This document shows positions 52,837-61,266 of a stretch of DNA of 64,000 nt, one piece after another. The DNA is from Mycolicibacterium flavescens (GTDB lineage Bacteria; Actinomycetota; Actinomycetes; Mycobacteriales; Mycobacteriaceae). Below the pieces are notes generated by a model. The model was not told where the DNA came from. It ran no database searches and was given only the letters and a program-made list of their open reading frames with translations. The DNA is taken from the NCBI GenBank assembly GCA_900637135.1, contig LR134353.1, forward strand, positions 3,720,001-3,784,000. The letters run 5' to 3'. The position numbers and the translations under genes were made by a program. The number at the start of each line of letters is the position of its first letter. Positions within the stretch are counted from its first letter, which is position 1.

Positions 52837-52870
52837 AAACCCGCCCCGGCCAATGGCCGAAGCGGGCTTT
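52837..52870 (-). terminator. Hairpin terminator after tRNA-Ala (possibly bidirectional)
   Basis: CCCGC-cc-CGGCC-AAT-GGCCG-aa-GCGGG, flanked by GAAA on the left and CTTT on the right. It lies 9-42 bp beyond the 3' end of the leftward tRNA and is also in position to end the rightward HNH transcript. Confidence 0.7.
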
Positions 52871-52878
52871 CAATCGAG

Positions 52879-52951
52879 TGGAGCTAAGGGGACTCGAACC
52901 CCTGACCCCCACACTGCCAGTGTGGTGCGCTACCAGCTGCGCCATAGCCCC
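52879..52951 (-). tRNA. tRNA-Ala (anticodon GGC)
   Basis: 73 nt. Acceptor GGGGCTA pairs with TAGCTCC (one G-U), with discriminator A. D-arm GCGC-AGCTGGTA-GCGC. Anticodon stem CCACA/TGTGG with loop CTGGCAG gives anticodon GGC. The T-arm contains GGTTCGAGTCC. No CCA is encoded. It lies between the HNH gene and the MFS transporter and shows no sign of an integrated element. Confidence 0.96.
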
Positions 52952-53006
52952 TGAAGTCGTGCCCATCGAAGTTACACCACCTGCCGGAAGCGCTCAAAAT
53001 CGCTGG

Positions 53007-54329
53007 TTACGGCACTTCCCCGCCAGCCTCGGGGCCGATTGCCCGCGCCGGCGTGTGCTCGGCGGGCCGGGGCCGCGTCTCCGGCGCGAACACCCATCCC
53101 AGCGCGGCCAGCCCCAGGATCGCCCCGCTGACCACGAACGCCGCGCCGAACGAGGTCTGCTCGGCGATCTGGCCCACCACAAGCGATCCGATGATCGAAC
53201 CCAGGTCGGCCATCATCTGGAAGACCGCGACCGCGGTACCCCCACGCGCCTTGTTCCCCACGATGTCGGCCACCGCGGCCTGCTGCGGCGAGACGAAGAT
53301 GCCCGTCGCCGCACCCGTGATGTACGCCGCGACCAGGAAGATCGGCAGCGACGTCGTGAAGCCCACGAGAATCGTCGACACCGCCGACACCGTCAGCCCG
53401 ACGATCAGCAGCTTGCGCCTGCCGATCCGGTCGGACAGATACCCGCTGGGAATTACCACTGAGACGTTGCCGATCGCGAACGTCGCCAGCGCCAGGCCCG
53501 CCGCACCCGCCCCGTGGCCGAGGCCCTCGACCACAAACAGTGGCACCAGCGCGATGCGCAACCCGAACGCCGCCCACCCCGTGCTGAAGTTCGAGAACAA
53601 CGCCGCGCGGTAGGCGCGGTGGCGCAGCACCTGACGTATCGAGACCGCCGCCTCCGCCGTCTGCTCCGGCGCCGCCAGCGTGCTGCCGCGTAGGCTGACG
53701 AACACCACGCCCGCCGCGACCATCAGCGCCGCACCGTAAATCACAAACGGCGCCGCCAACCCGAAACCCGCTGTGAGGCTGCCCAGCACCGGACCGCCGA
53801 CCGAGCCGACCAAAAACCCCGTCGAGAACAGGCCCGCCACCCGTCCGCGCGCGTTCTCCGGTGAGATCCGGATCATCAGCCCCAGCGACGACACCGTGAA
53901 CATCGCCGAGCCCAATCCGCCCAGCGAGCGGAACGCCAGCAGCTGCCAGTACGTCTGCGCGAACGCGCACGCCCCGGTCGACAACGCGACGATGATCAGG
54001 CCGCTGATGTAGACCCGACGCTCCCCCAGCCGCTGCACGAGCAAGCCGGCGGGCGGCGCGGCGATCAACCGCATCAACGCGAATGCCGTGATGACGAACG
54101 TGGCCGCGCTGATGCTCACCCCGAAGTGACGGGCGTACTGCGGCAGCACGGGCGCCACCACCCCGTAACCGAGCGCCACCACGACGTTGGCGCCGACGAG
54201 CAGCCAGACCTCGCGCGGGAGCTTCGGCTTGGCCTCCGTCTCGTTGGCCCCAGCCTGGTTGGCCCCAGCCTGGTCGGCCCCCGCCGCATCGGGCCCCGTC
54301 GAGCTGTCGCCCTCGGGTTCAGAACTCAC
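53007..54329 (-). CDS. MFS transporter
   Basis: 440 residues. A low-complexity hydrophilic N-terminus (about 1-35, with AGANQAGAN repeats) is followed by hydrophobic segments consistent with about 12 transmembrane helices. The first cytoplasmic loop LVQRLGERRVYISG and the mid-loop LSDRIGRRKLLIVGL carry MFS motif A (D-R-x-GRRK form). Probably a drug or metabolite exporter of the DHA1 type in the cytoplasmic membrane. Its start overlaps the phosphoglucomutase stop (ATGA), so the two genes are co-transcribed. Confidence 0.92.
   Translation of the reverse strand: MSSEPEGDSSTGPDAAGADQAGANQAGANETEAKPKLPREVWLLVGANVVVALGYGVVAPVLPQYARHFGVSISAATFVITAFALMRLIAAPPAGLLVQRLGERRVYISGLIIVALSTGACAFAQTYWQLLAFRSLGGLGSAMFTVSSLGLMIRISPENARGRVAGLFSTGFLVGSVGGPVLGSLTAGFGLAAPFVIYGAALMVAAGVVFVSLRGSTLAAPEQTAEAAVSIRQVLRHRAYRAALFSNFSTGWAAFGLRIALVPLFVVEGLGHGAGAAGLALATFAIGNVSVVIPSGYLSDRIGRRKLLIVGLTVSAVSTILVGFTTSLPIFLVAAYITGAATGIFVSPQQAAVADIVGNKARGGTAVAVFQMMADLGSIIGSLVVGQIAEQTSFGAAFVVSGAILGLAALGWVFAPETRPRPAEHTPARAIGPEAGGEVP
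54244..54273. repeat. 15-bp tandem repeat in the MFS N-terminus
   Basis: TTGGCCCCAGCCTGG occurs twice in succession, encoding the NQAG/AGAN stretch of the hydrophilic tail. It keeps frame and is likely tolerant of slippage. Confidence 0.7.
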
Positions 54330-55960
54330 CCGATGACCCTATTGACCACCTCGCGCGCCGCTTCCTGCACCTCCGCCAGATGCTCGGGCCCCTTGAACGA
54401 CTCGGCGTAGATTTTGTAGACGTCCTCGGTGCCCGACGGCCGCGCCGCGAACCACGCGTTCTCCGTCGTCACCTTCAACCCGCCCAGCGGTGCCCCGTTG
54501 CCCGGCGCCGTCGTCAACTTCGCGGTGATCGGTTCACCGGCCAGCTCGGTCGCCGAGACCTGCTCCGCCGACAGCTTGGACAGCCGCGCCTTCTGCTCAC
54601 GGTCGGCCGGCGCGTCGACGCGCGCATACGTTGGGGCGCCGTACTTCTCGGCTAGCTTGCCGTAGCGCTGCGACGGCGTCTCACCCGTCACCGCCAAGAT
54701 CTCCGAAGCCAGCAGCGCCAGGATGATGCCGTCCTTGTCGGTCGTCCACACCGACCCGTCGTGGCGCAGAAACGACGCCCCCGCGCTCTCCTCACCGCCG
54801 AAACCGATTGTCCCGCTCAGCAACCCGTCGACGAACCACTTGAAACCGACCGGTACCTCGACCAGTTCGCGACCCAGCCCGGCGACCACCCGGTCGATGA
54901 TCGACGAACTGACCACCGTCTTGCCGACCGCGGTCGACGCCGGCCATGACGGCCGGTGCGAGAACAGGTAATCGATCGCGACCGCCAGGTAGTGGTTGGG
55001 GTTGAGCAGCCCACCGTCTGGGGTGACGATTCCGTGCCGGTCGGAGTCCGCGTCGTTTCCGGTCCCGATTTGGTACCGGTCTCGGTGGGCGATCAGCGAT
55101 GCCATCGCGTTCGGCGAGCTGCAGTCCATCCGGATCTTGCCGTCGGTGTCCAGCGTCATGAACCGCCACGTCGCGTCGACCAGCGGGTTGACCACCGTCA
55201 GATCGAGGTTGTGGCGTTCGGCGATCGCGCCCCAGTATTCGACGCTCGCGCCGCCGAGCGGGTCGGCGCCGATGCGGATCTTCTCGGCGCTGATCGCGTG
55301 CAGGTCGACGACGTTGGGAAGATCCGCGACGTAGGCGTCGAGGTAGTCGTGGCGCTGCGCGCTCTGCAGCGCCCGCGCCAGCGGCACCCGCTTGACCCCT
55401 TTGAGCCCGTCACGCAGCAGTTCGTTGGCCCGTTTGGCGATCGCACCCGTGGCGTCGGTGTCGGCGGGCCCGCCGTGGGGCGGGTTGTACTTGAATCCGC
55501 CATCCCGAGGCGGGTTGTGCGACGGCGTGACGACGATCCCGTCGGCCAGGCCACCCTCGCGACCCCGGTTGAACGTGAGGATCGCGTGGCTGACCGCCGG
55601 TGTCGGCGTGTACCGATCGGCCGAATCGATCATCGCCACAACGTCATTGGCTGCCAGCACCTCCAACGCCGACGCCCAGGCCGGTTCGGACAGCGCATGG
55701 GTGTCGCGGCCGATGAACAGCGGACCGGTGGTGCCCTGTGCGGCGCGGTACTCGACGATCGCCTGCGTCGTGGCCACGATGTGCGCCTCGTTGAACGCCG
55801 CATCAAGGCTGGAACCTCGATGCCCGGACGTGCCGAACGCCACCTGCTGATCGACGTTCTCGGGGTCCGGTTCTCGGGTGTAGTACGCCGTCACCACCGA
55901 AGCGATGTCGATGAGGTCCTCGGGCTGGGCCGGCTTTCCGGCTCGGGGGTGGGGCGCCAT
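54326..55960 (-). CDS. pgm: Phosphoglucomutase (alpha-D-glucose phosphate-specific)
   Basis: 544 residues from ATG 55960 (MAPHPRAGKPAQPEDLIDI). Interconverts glucose 1- and 6-phosphate for glycogen, trehalose and cell-wall sugar supply. FGTSGHRGS near the N-terminus, the phosphoserine loop VVTPSHNPPRDGG (about 142-154), metal loop DADSDRHG and sugar-binding GGEESAG are all intact, with the phosphate-binding RPSGTEDVYKIYAES at the C-terminus. Corresponds to M. tuberculosis PgmA (Rv3068c), which is also next to the crcB pair. Confidence 0.96.
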   Translation of the reverse strand: MAPHPRAGKPAQPEDLIDIASVVTAYYTREPDPENVDQQVAFGTSGHRGSSLDAAFNEAHIVATTQAIVEYRAAQGTTGPLFIGRDTHALSEPAWASALEVLAANDVVAMIDSADRYTPTPAVSHAILTFNRGREGGLADGIVVTPSHNPPRDGGFKYNPPHGGPADTDATGAIAKRANELLRDGLKGVKRVPLARALQSAQRHDYLDAYVADLPNVVDLHAISAEKIRIGADPLGGASVEYWGAIAERHNLDLTVVNPLVDATWRFMTLDTDGKIRMDCSSPNAMASLIAHRDRYQIGTGNDADSDRHGIVTPDGGLLNPNHYLAVAIDYLFSHRPSWPASTAVGKTVVSSSIIDRVVAGLGRELVEVPVGFKWFVDGLLSGTIGFGGEESAGASFLRHDGSVWTTDKDGIILALLASEILAVTGETPSQRYGKLAEKYGAPTYARVDAPADREQKARLSKLSAEQVSATELAGEPITAKLTTAPGNGAPLGGLKVTTENAWFAARPSGTEDVYKIYAESFKGPEHLAEVQEAAREVVNRVIG

Positions 55961-56020
55961 GTACCCGATTCTGCTCCTTGTCGCCATGCGGCGTGCTCGG
56001 GTGCGGCCATACTTTGGCTT

Positions 56021-56392
56021 GTGCTTGGTTACGACGGCCGCGAGGTGCTCGCCGTGTTCGTCGGCGGTGCGCTGGGCACCCTGGCCCGTGCCGCGATCGA
56101 GACGCTCCTTACGCCCGAACCCGGGCACTGGCCCTGGCCGACGTTCGCCGTCAACATCGTCGGCGCGTTCGTCCTGGGATACGTGGCCACGCGACTCCCA
56201 GACGACAGCTACCGCCGCCCACTGCTGGGCACCGGTTTCTGCGGCGGACTGACCACCTTCTCGACCATGCAGGTCGAGATCCTCAGGATGATCGAGCGCG
56301 ATCATTTCGTGCTGGCGGCCGGATATGCGTCGGCCAGCATCGTCGCCGGTCTCGCCGCGGCCTGGGTGGCATCGGAATGGGCACGACGATGA
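56021..56392 (+). CDS. crcB: Fluoride channel CrcB (Fluc), first of pair
   Basis: 123 residues, probable start GTG 56021, with four hydrophobic segments. Signature residues of Fluc channels are in FAVNIVGAFVLGYVATR (Asn that lines the pore, about 40) and GFCGGLTTFSTMQVE (TTFS, about 69-83). Fluc channels are dual-topology dimers; the second gene overlaps and could give a heterodimer. They export fluoride from the cytoplasm. No fluoride riboswitch could be recognised in the 60-bp gap to pgm. Confidence 0.93.
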   Translation: MLGYDGREVLAVFVGGALGTLARAAIETLLTPEPGHWPWPTFAVNIVGAFVLGYVATRLPDDSYRRPLLGTGFCGGLTTFSTMQVEILRMIERDHFVLAAGYASASIVAGLAAAWVASEWARR

Positions 56393-56754
56393 CGGTCGCG
56401 GTGTGGCTGGGCGTCGCGGTCCTCGGCGGGGTCGGAGCGGTGCTGCGCTTCCTCGTCGATCGCACGGTGTCACACCGGCTGAGCGGGGCATTCCCATCGG
56501 GCATTTTCGTGGTCAACATCTCCGGCGCGCTGGTGCTCGGCCTGCTCGCCGGCCCCGAACTGGGCCCTACCGCCGCACTGCTGGCCGGTGTCGCGCTCCT
56601 AGGCGCGTACACGACGTTCTCGACCTGGATGCTGCAGACCCTTGAACTCGGCGCGGACCGCCGCATCGGACTCGCGATCGCGAACATCGTCGTCAGCCTG
56701 GCGCTGGGCATCGCGGCCGCGGCGTTGGGAATGTGGATCGGGACAAGGCTGTGA
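56389..56754 (+). CDS. crcB: Fluoride channel CrcB (Fluc), second of pair
   Basis: 121 residues from ATG 56389, overlapping the first crcB stop (ATGA); an in-frame ATG at 56377 would add four residues. Four hydrophobic segments, with IFVVNISGALVLGLLAG and ALLGAYTTFSTWMLQTLE giving the pore Asn and the TTFS motif. Paired crcB genes in actinobacteria (Rv3069/Rv3070) are thought to make opposite-topology partners. Confidence 0.93.
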   Translation: MTVAVWLGVAVLGGVGAVLRFLVDRTVSHRLSGAFPSGIFVVNISGALVLGLLAGPELGPTAALLAGVALLGAYTTFSTWMLQTLELGADRRIGLAIANIVVSLALGIAAAALGMWIGTRL

Positions 56755-56776
56755 GATTGTCCGCGAGCAGCGCGGG

Positions 56777-56795
56777 TAAGCCTAGCCTTACCTGA
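56777..56795. promoter_or_regulatory. IdeR iron box before mbtL
   Basis: TAAGCCTAGCCTTACCTGA matches the inverted 19-bp IdeR/DtxR consensus TTAGGTTAGCCTAACCTAA at 14 positions, with the CTAGCCT-ACCT core intact. It lies 24 bp upstream of the mbtL GTG. Iron-loaded IdeR would repress the mbtL-M-N operon. Confidence 0.75.
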
Positions 56796-56819
56796 TCCGA
56801 CGTAGTACCGTCGCGTGCC

Positions 56820-57089
56820 GTGAACCCGTCTACTCCAGAAGCCGTCAGCGTCGCGCTGGCCGAGATCCTGCGCGACGACATGAACGTCGACGTCCGACGA
56901 GTCACCCGCGACTCCCGCCTGATCGACGACGTCGGCCTCGACTCGGTCGCGTTCGCGGTGGGGATGGTGGCCATCGAAGACCGGCTGGGCGTGGCGCTGA
57001 GCGAAGAGGACCTGCTCAGCTGCGACACGGTCGGCGATCTGGAAGCGGCCATCCTGGCCAAATCGGCTGCCGCATCCACGAACTCGTGA
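56820..57089 (+). CDS. mbtL: Mycobactin acyl carrier protein MbtL
   Basis: 89 residues from GTG 56820. Acyl carrier protein with the phosphopantetheine serine in VGLDSVAFAVGM (about Ser42). It carries the lipid chain of mycobactin between the adenylating ligase MbtM and the dehydrogenase MbtN before transfer to the lysine. Homologue of Rv1344. Stop overlaps the GTG of mbtM. Confidence 0.93.
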   Translation: MNPSTPEAVSVALAEILRDDMNVDVRRVTRDSRLIDDVGLDSVAFAVGMVAIEDRLGVALSEEDLLSCDTVGDLEAAILAKSAAASTNS

Positions 57090-58666
57090 CTGAGCTCTCC
57101 GCAGCCCTGTCGGCGGCGATGTCGGGGGCCTCGACGACGTTGTCCGTCCTCGACGCGGAAGCCGGCTCGTGGGCACACCATCCGTGGCAGGAGGTCCACG
57201 CGCGTGCCGAGAACGTGGCCGAGCGGATCGCCGACGACGAAGCGACAGCCGTCGGCCTGGTCGGTGAACCCACCGTCGAGTTCGTCGCAGCCATTCCCGG
57301 CGCGTTCTTCGCCGGCGCCGGGTTGTCGATCCTGCCCGGGCCCATCCGGCGCGCCGACCCCGAACAGTGGGCGCAGACCACGCTGGACCGGTTCGCCTCC
57401 ATCGGCGTGACGTCGGTGTTCAGCCACGGTGACGAACTGGCGCTGTTGAGCAAGCACGCGGACACGATCGCCGTTCACGACCTCCTCGAGGTCGGCCACC
57501 CGCACCGCTCCACGTCCTTTCGCGGCCCGGACACCGCAGACGTCGCGATCCTGCAGGGGACCGCGGGGTCGACGGGAACGCCTCGCACGGCACAGATTTC
57601 GCCCGCCGCGTCGCTGGCCAACCTGCGCGGGCTGATCGAGAGGGTCAACGTCAACGACCGGTCCCGACTGCACAGTTGGTTGCCGATCTACCACGACATG
57701 GGGTTGGCCTTCCTGCTGACCGCGACGCTCGGGCAGGCCGACCTGTGGCAGGCGCCCACGTCGGCATTCGCCGCTTCCCCGTTCAACTGGCTTCAGTGGC
57801 TGATGGAAACCAAAGCCACGATGACCGCGGCGCCGAACATGGCCTTCAACCTCATCGGCAAGTACGCGGGCCTCGTCAAGGACCTCGACCTCAGTCACCT
57901 CGGTTTCACGCTCAACGGCGGAGAACCGGTGGACTGCGCAGGCTACCAACGCTTCGCCGACGAAATGGCACGCTTCGGGTTCAACCCCAATTCCCTCGCC
58001 CCGTCCTACGGGCTGGCCGAATCCACTTGTGCGGTCAGCGTTCCCCAACCGTTCACCGGCCTTCGCGTCGACGACGTACAGGTCATCAGCGACGGCAGCG
58101 AGACCACGCGCCGCTTCGCGATCCTCGGTCACGCTATCCCGGGCATGGAGATCCGCATCAACATCGACGCCGAGCACACCACCGAGGTGACCGGTCGCGA
58201 GGTCGGTGAGGTCGAGGTCCGCGGCACGTCGCTGATGACGGGATACGTCGGCGAGCCCCCGATCGACCGGAACTCGTGGCTGCCCACCGGAGATCTCGGC
58301 TATCTCACCGACGACGGGCTGGTCGTCTGTGGCCGGGCCAAGGAGCTCATCACGGTGGCCGGTCGCAACGTGTTCCCCAATGAGATCGAGCGCATCGCCG
58401 CCGAGATCGACGGTGTCCGTGACGGTTGCGTGGTGGCCGTCGGAACCGGCGAGTCCTCGGCGCGGCCAGGGTTGGTGATCGCCGCGGAGTTCAAGGGCGA
58501 CGACGAGCCCGGTGCCCGCAGCCAGATCGTGGCCCGCGTCGCGTCGCACTGCGGCGTGGTGCCCGCCGATGTGGTGTTCCTCAAACCCGGTGCGCTGCCC
58601 CGCACCTCGTCGGGCAAGCTTCGCCGGCTCGAAGTCAAGCGCACGTTGGAGGGAGCAAGCCGATGA
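57086..58666 (+). CDS. mbtM: Fatty-acyl-AMP ligase MbtM (FadD33 type)
   Basis: 526 residues from GTG 57086. Adenylating enzyme that loads the fatty acid on MbtL. The A3 loop is LQGTAGSTGTPRTAQIS with Arg instead of the usual Lys, as is common in the FAAL group. SWLPIYHDMGLAF, SYGLAESTCAV, TGDLGYLTDDGLVVCGR and the C-terminal lysine in RTSSGKLRR follow. Homologue of Rv1345. Cytoplasmic, part of the mbt-2 locus. Confidence 0.93.
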   Translation: MTELSAALSAAMSGASTTLSVLDAEAGSWAHHPWQEVHARAENVAERIADDEATAVGLVGEPTVEFVAAIPGAFFAGAGLSILPGPIRRADPEQWAQTTLDRFASIGVTSVFSHGDELALLSKHADTIAVHDLLEVGHPHRSTSFRGPDTADVAILQGTAGSTGTPRTAQISPAASLANLRGLIERVNVNDRSRLHSWLPIYHDMGLAFLLTATLGQADLWQAPTSAFAASPFNWLQWLMETKATMTAAPNMAFNLIGKYAGLVKDLDLSHLGFTLNGGEPVDCAGYQRFADEMARFGFNPNSLAPSYGLAESTCAVSVPQPFTGLRVDDVQVISDGSETTRRFAILGHAIPGMEIRINIDAEHTTEVTGREVGEVEVRGTSLMTGYVGEPPIDRNSWLPTGDLGYLTDDGLVVCGRAKELITVAGRNVFPNEIERIAAEIDGVRDGCVVAVGTGESSARPGLVIAAEFKGDDEPGARSQIVARVASHCGVVPADVVFLKPGALPRTSSGKLRRLEVKRTLEGASR

Positions 58667-59838
58667 CGGCCACCGCCGACGCACCGGACGCACCGCCGCT
58701 CGAAGACTACCGCGACCTGCTCGAGCGGGTCTTCGACAATCGCGTCACCGCGTGGACGGCGGAAGCCGAAGAGACGGAACGGTTCCCGCGCAAACTCATC
58801 GAGTATCTCGGCGAGTCGGACGTGTTCGCCGCCAAGTGGCCGCCGGGACAACAGTATCCCGACGTCGCGAAGGTCATCGAGCTCGCCCGCAAGCTGGGTT
58901 GGCTGGGCTCGGCGGGCATCGGGGTCGGCGTGGGACTGCACGATTCCGCGATCGCGATCCTGCGTCGCTTCGGCAAGTCGGATTACCTGAAGGAGATCGC
59001 CGAGCAGGCGATCCGCGGCGAGGCCGTGCTGTGCATCGGCGCCTCCGAGCAGTCGGGCGGATCCGACCTGCAGATCGTCGGCACCGAAGTGCGTTCTGTC
59101 CGCGACGGTTTCGAGGTCAAGGGCATCAAGAAGTTCGTCTCGCTGTCCCCGATCGCCGACCACGTCATGTGCGTGGCCCGCAACGTCGACCACGATCCCA
59201 ACAGCAAGCACGGCAGCGTCGTGGTGATCGCGGTGCCGCTGGCCCAGTGCGAGATCCAGACGCCGTACCGCAAGGTCGGCGCCGGTCCCCTCGACACGGC
59301 CGCCGTGCACATCGACACCTGGGTGCCCGCCGACGCTCTGGTCGCCCGCGCCGGCATCGGCCTGGCCGCCATCTCCTGGGGGCTGGCCCAGGAGCGGATG
59401 TCGGTGGCGGGGCTGGTGTCGACGTCAGTACAGCGGGTCATCGGAATCACGCAGGCGCGCATGATGGTTCGCAAGCAGTTCGGCAACAGCCTGTGGGAGC
59501 ATCAGGCGCTGCGGCTGCGGATGGCCGACCTGCAGGCACGCGTCGACATGCTGCGCTACGCACTTGACGGGGTCGCCGCGACCGGAAAGCTCGACCTTCG
59601 CACCGCCGCCGCGATGAAGGTCAACGCCGCCCGCCTCGGCGAAGAGGTGATGAATGAGTGCATGCACCTCTTCGGCGGGTCCGGCTATCTCCTCGAGGAG
59701 ACTCCGCTCGGAAGATGGTGGCGGGACATGAAACTGGCGCGCGTCGGCGGGGGCACCGACGAGGTGCTGTGGGAGTTGGTCGCGGCCGGGATGAAGCCCG
59801 ACCACGACGGCTACGCCGAGTTCAACCAGCTGCCCTGA
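58663..59838 (+). CDS. mbtN: Acyl-ACP dehydrogenase MbtN (FadE14 type)
   Basis: 391 residues from ATG 58663, overlapping mbtM (ATGA). Acyl-CoA dehydrogenase fold that introduces the cis double bond into the MbtL-bound mycobactin chain. Motifs are IGASEQSGGSDLQ, FVSLSPIADHVM, ARMMVRKQFGNSLWEHQ and LFGGSGYLLEETPLGRWWRD. The C-terminal YEGT position reads VGGGTDEV, so the base must sit elsewhere, as in IVD-type members. Homologue of Rv1346. Confidence 0.93.
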   Translation: MTATADAPDAPPLEDYRDLLERVFDNRVTAWTAEAEETERFPRKLIEYLGESDVFAAKWPPGQQYPDVAKVIELARKLGWLGSAGIGVGVGLHDSAIAILRRFGKSDYLKEIAEQAIRGEAVLCIGASEQSGGSDLQIVGTEVRSVRDGFEVKGIKKFVSLSPIADHVMCVARNVDHDPNSKHGSVVVIAVPLAQCEIQTPYRKVGAGPLDTAAVHIDTWVPADALVARAGIGLAAISWGLAQERMSVAGLVSTSVQRVIGITQARMMVRKQFGNSLWEHQALRLRMADLQARVDMLRYALDGVAATGKLDLRTAAAMKVNAARLGEEVMNECMHLFGGSGYLLEETPLGRWWRDMKLARVGGGTDEVLWELVAAGMKPDHDGYAEFNQLP

Positions 59839-59865
59839 AACCGCTCGGGCGGGCGACCGTCGGCG

Positions 59866-60474
59866 CTACGCGCGCGGCAGTGCGTACAGCGCCATGCGCC
59901 GGTTCGACATGTCGTGCTCCCCGAGGAACTCGCAGCCGGCGTGTTCGCAGACATCGCGTGCGCCCTTGTTCCGGTGGTCCGGATCGAACATGATGCGGCG
60001 GCACTGCGGGTCGAGCTCGAAGATGTTGGCGGTCAACCGCGGTAACAGGATCGGCGCGATACCGCGGTTGACGAAGCGCAATTCCGCGATCGCCGCGTGC
60101 ATCCCGATGTCGTGAGGTTCGGCGTCATATCGCCGAGCGATCGAATCCTTGGCGGCCCGGTACAACTCGACGTAGACGAAGGGTTGCCCTCGGAACGAGC
60201 CGACGAACGGCCTGGAGTACTCGCCTGCCAACTGTGCGCTCAGATACCGGTGCCACCGCTCGGGGGGCCAGTCGTACTCCCAGGCCTCGACAAGGTGCGG
60301 GCGGTTCATCCACTCCGAGATCATCTCCGCATCCGCGTCCGGATCGGCCAGCCGGACGAAGTACGGCTCGGCGAGCACCGGCGTGGGTGGTGCCGCGACC
60401 TCACGTACCGCATCGGAAACGTCGGTCAGCTCCCGCGGAAGGACGGGCGTGGGTGCATCGTCGATCTCGGTCAT
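59866..60474 (-). CDS. mbtK: Mycobactin lysine N-acyltransferase MbtK
   Basis: 202 residues from ATG 60474. GNAT-fold enzyme that acylates the epsilon-amino group of lysine during mycobactin assembly. VRLADPDADAEMISEWMNRPHL near the N-terminus, then AAWEYDWPPERWHRYL-like and RFVNRGIAPILLPRL segments and the conserved HDIGMHAAI (candidate catalytic His). The C-terminus ends EHAGCEFLGEHDMSNRRMALYAL as in IucB-like acyltransferases. Homologue of Rv1347c, convergent with mbtN as in M. tuberculosis. Confidence 0.93.
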   Translation of the reverse strand: MTEIDDAPTPVLPRELTDVSDAVREVAAPPTPVLAEPYFVRLADPDADAEMISEWMNRPHLVEAWEYDWPPERWHRYLSAQLAGEYSRPFVGSFRGQPFVYVELYRAAKDSIARRYDAEPHDIGMHAAIAELRFVNRGIAPILLPRLTANIFELDPQCRRIMFDPDHRNKGARDVCEHAGCEFLGEHDMSNRRMALYALPRA

Positions 60475-60499
60475 CGCCCGCCGAGCCTACCGGAACGAC

Positions 60500-60518
60500 T
60501 AAGGCAAGACTTACCTTC
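60500..60518. promoter_or_regulatory. IdeR iron box before mbtK
   Basis: TAAGGCAAGACTTACCTTC shares the AGG..AAG..CTTACCT pattern of IdeR/DtxR operators, with about 12 of 19 consensus matches. It lies 25 bp upstream of the mbtK ATG on the proper strand. It is weaker than the mbtL box but is supported by its position. Confidence 0.65.
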
Positions 60519-60538
60519 CCCGCCTGGACTTCTGCCCC

Positions 60539-61234
60539 TCAGTTGAAGAGGTCGTCGAGGGCCCGCTGTTCGAGTTCGGTCCACCGGTGCACGTTGTCCC
60601 GGACCTCGGCGACGGCTTCCTCGTCGAGATGCCGGGCCCCGTCCGGCGTGATCCGGCAGAGGTCCATCGGCCCACCGACGCTCGGGGACGTCGCGTCCAG
60701 CGCGTCGAGCACCCGCAACGCGGCCACCAGGCCGTAGTCCACGCTGCGTTCGCCCATCTCGAAGTGCGCCAGAAGCGCATGGGCCTGCTGAGCCATCGGC
60801 GATCCGCTGCCCACCGCGTGGAAACCGATCTCCTCGTAGCGGCCGATCAACCCGTGTGGATCGATGTCGACGATGAACGGGTCTCCGTTCGCGTAGCCTG
60901 CGGCGAGAACGTAGGTGGCCGGGGTTGCGCCGGGCTTACCCGCAGGCACGTCTTCGATGAAGTTCGCGTAGTGGTGCTTGAGCACCGGCAGGACTCGACC
61001 TTGCAGGGCATGGCCGATGTCGGGCGCTTCCACGATCGCGTCCGGTTCGTTGTCGAAGATCTGCTCGAGGTCGTAAAGCACCGCACGCGACCCGCTGCCG
61101 CCCCACGCGGCGCGTTTTCCGAGCGGGTGCAGCTTCTGAGCCGGATAGCTCAGTCCGCGTTCGGGGTCGGTGATCTGCGAGTCCGAGGCCATCGCGATCC
61201 CGTCGGCGCAGCGGATGGCGAGTACGACGGTCAT
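60539..61234 (-). CDS. Proteasome-beta-like Ntn-hydrolase
   Basis: 231 residues from ATG 61234. After Met removal the N-terminus is TVVLAIRCADGIAMASDSQ. Thr1, Asp17 and Lys33 (in LSYPAQK) fall at the canonical positions of proteasome-beta active sites, and a GSGSPMAQQA segment matches the conserved Ser-loop around residue 129. There is no propeptide, so it could be processed by methionine aminopeptidase alone. It is distinct from mycobacterial PrcA/PrcB and not the Anbu type. Partner ATPase and substrate are unknown. Confidence 0.8.
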   Translation of the reverse strand: MTVVLAIRCADGIAMASDSQITDPERGLSYPAQKLHPLGKRAAWGGSGSRAVLYDLEQIFDNEPDAIVEAPDIGHALQGRVLPVLKHHYANFIEDVPAGKPGATPATYVLAAGYANGDPFIVDIDPHGLIGRYEEIGFHAVGSGSPMAQQAHALLAHFEMGERSVDYGLVAALRVLDALDATSPSVGGPMDLCRITPDGARHLDEEAVAEVRDNVHRWTELEQRALDDLFN

Positions 61235-61266
61235 CGCGGCAGTTTCGACGGCATGCGCCGATCGTC

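Noticed and set aside
52879..52951. Integration site of a genomic island at the tRNA-Ala gene
   Set aside because: No repeat of the tRNA 3' end and no integrase gene within the window; the 13E12-family gene next to it is not an integrase.
55961..56020. Fluoride riboswitch upstream of the crcB pair
   Set aside because: Only 60 bp are available and I could not find the conserved pseudoknot elements of the crcB motif.
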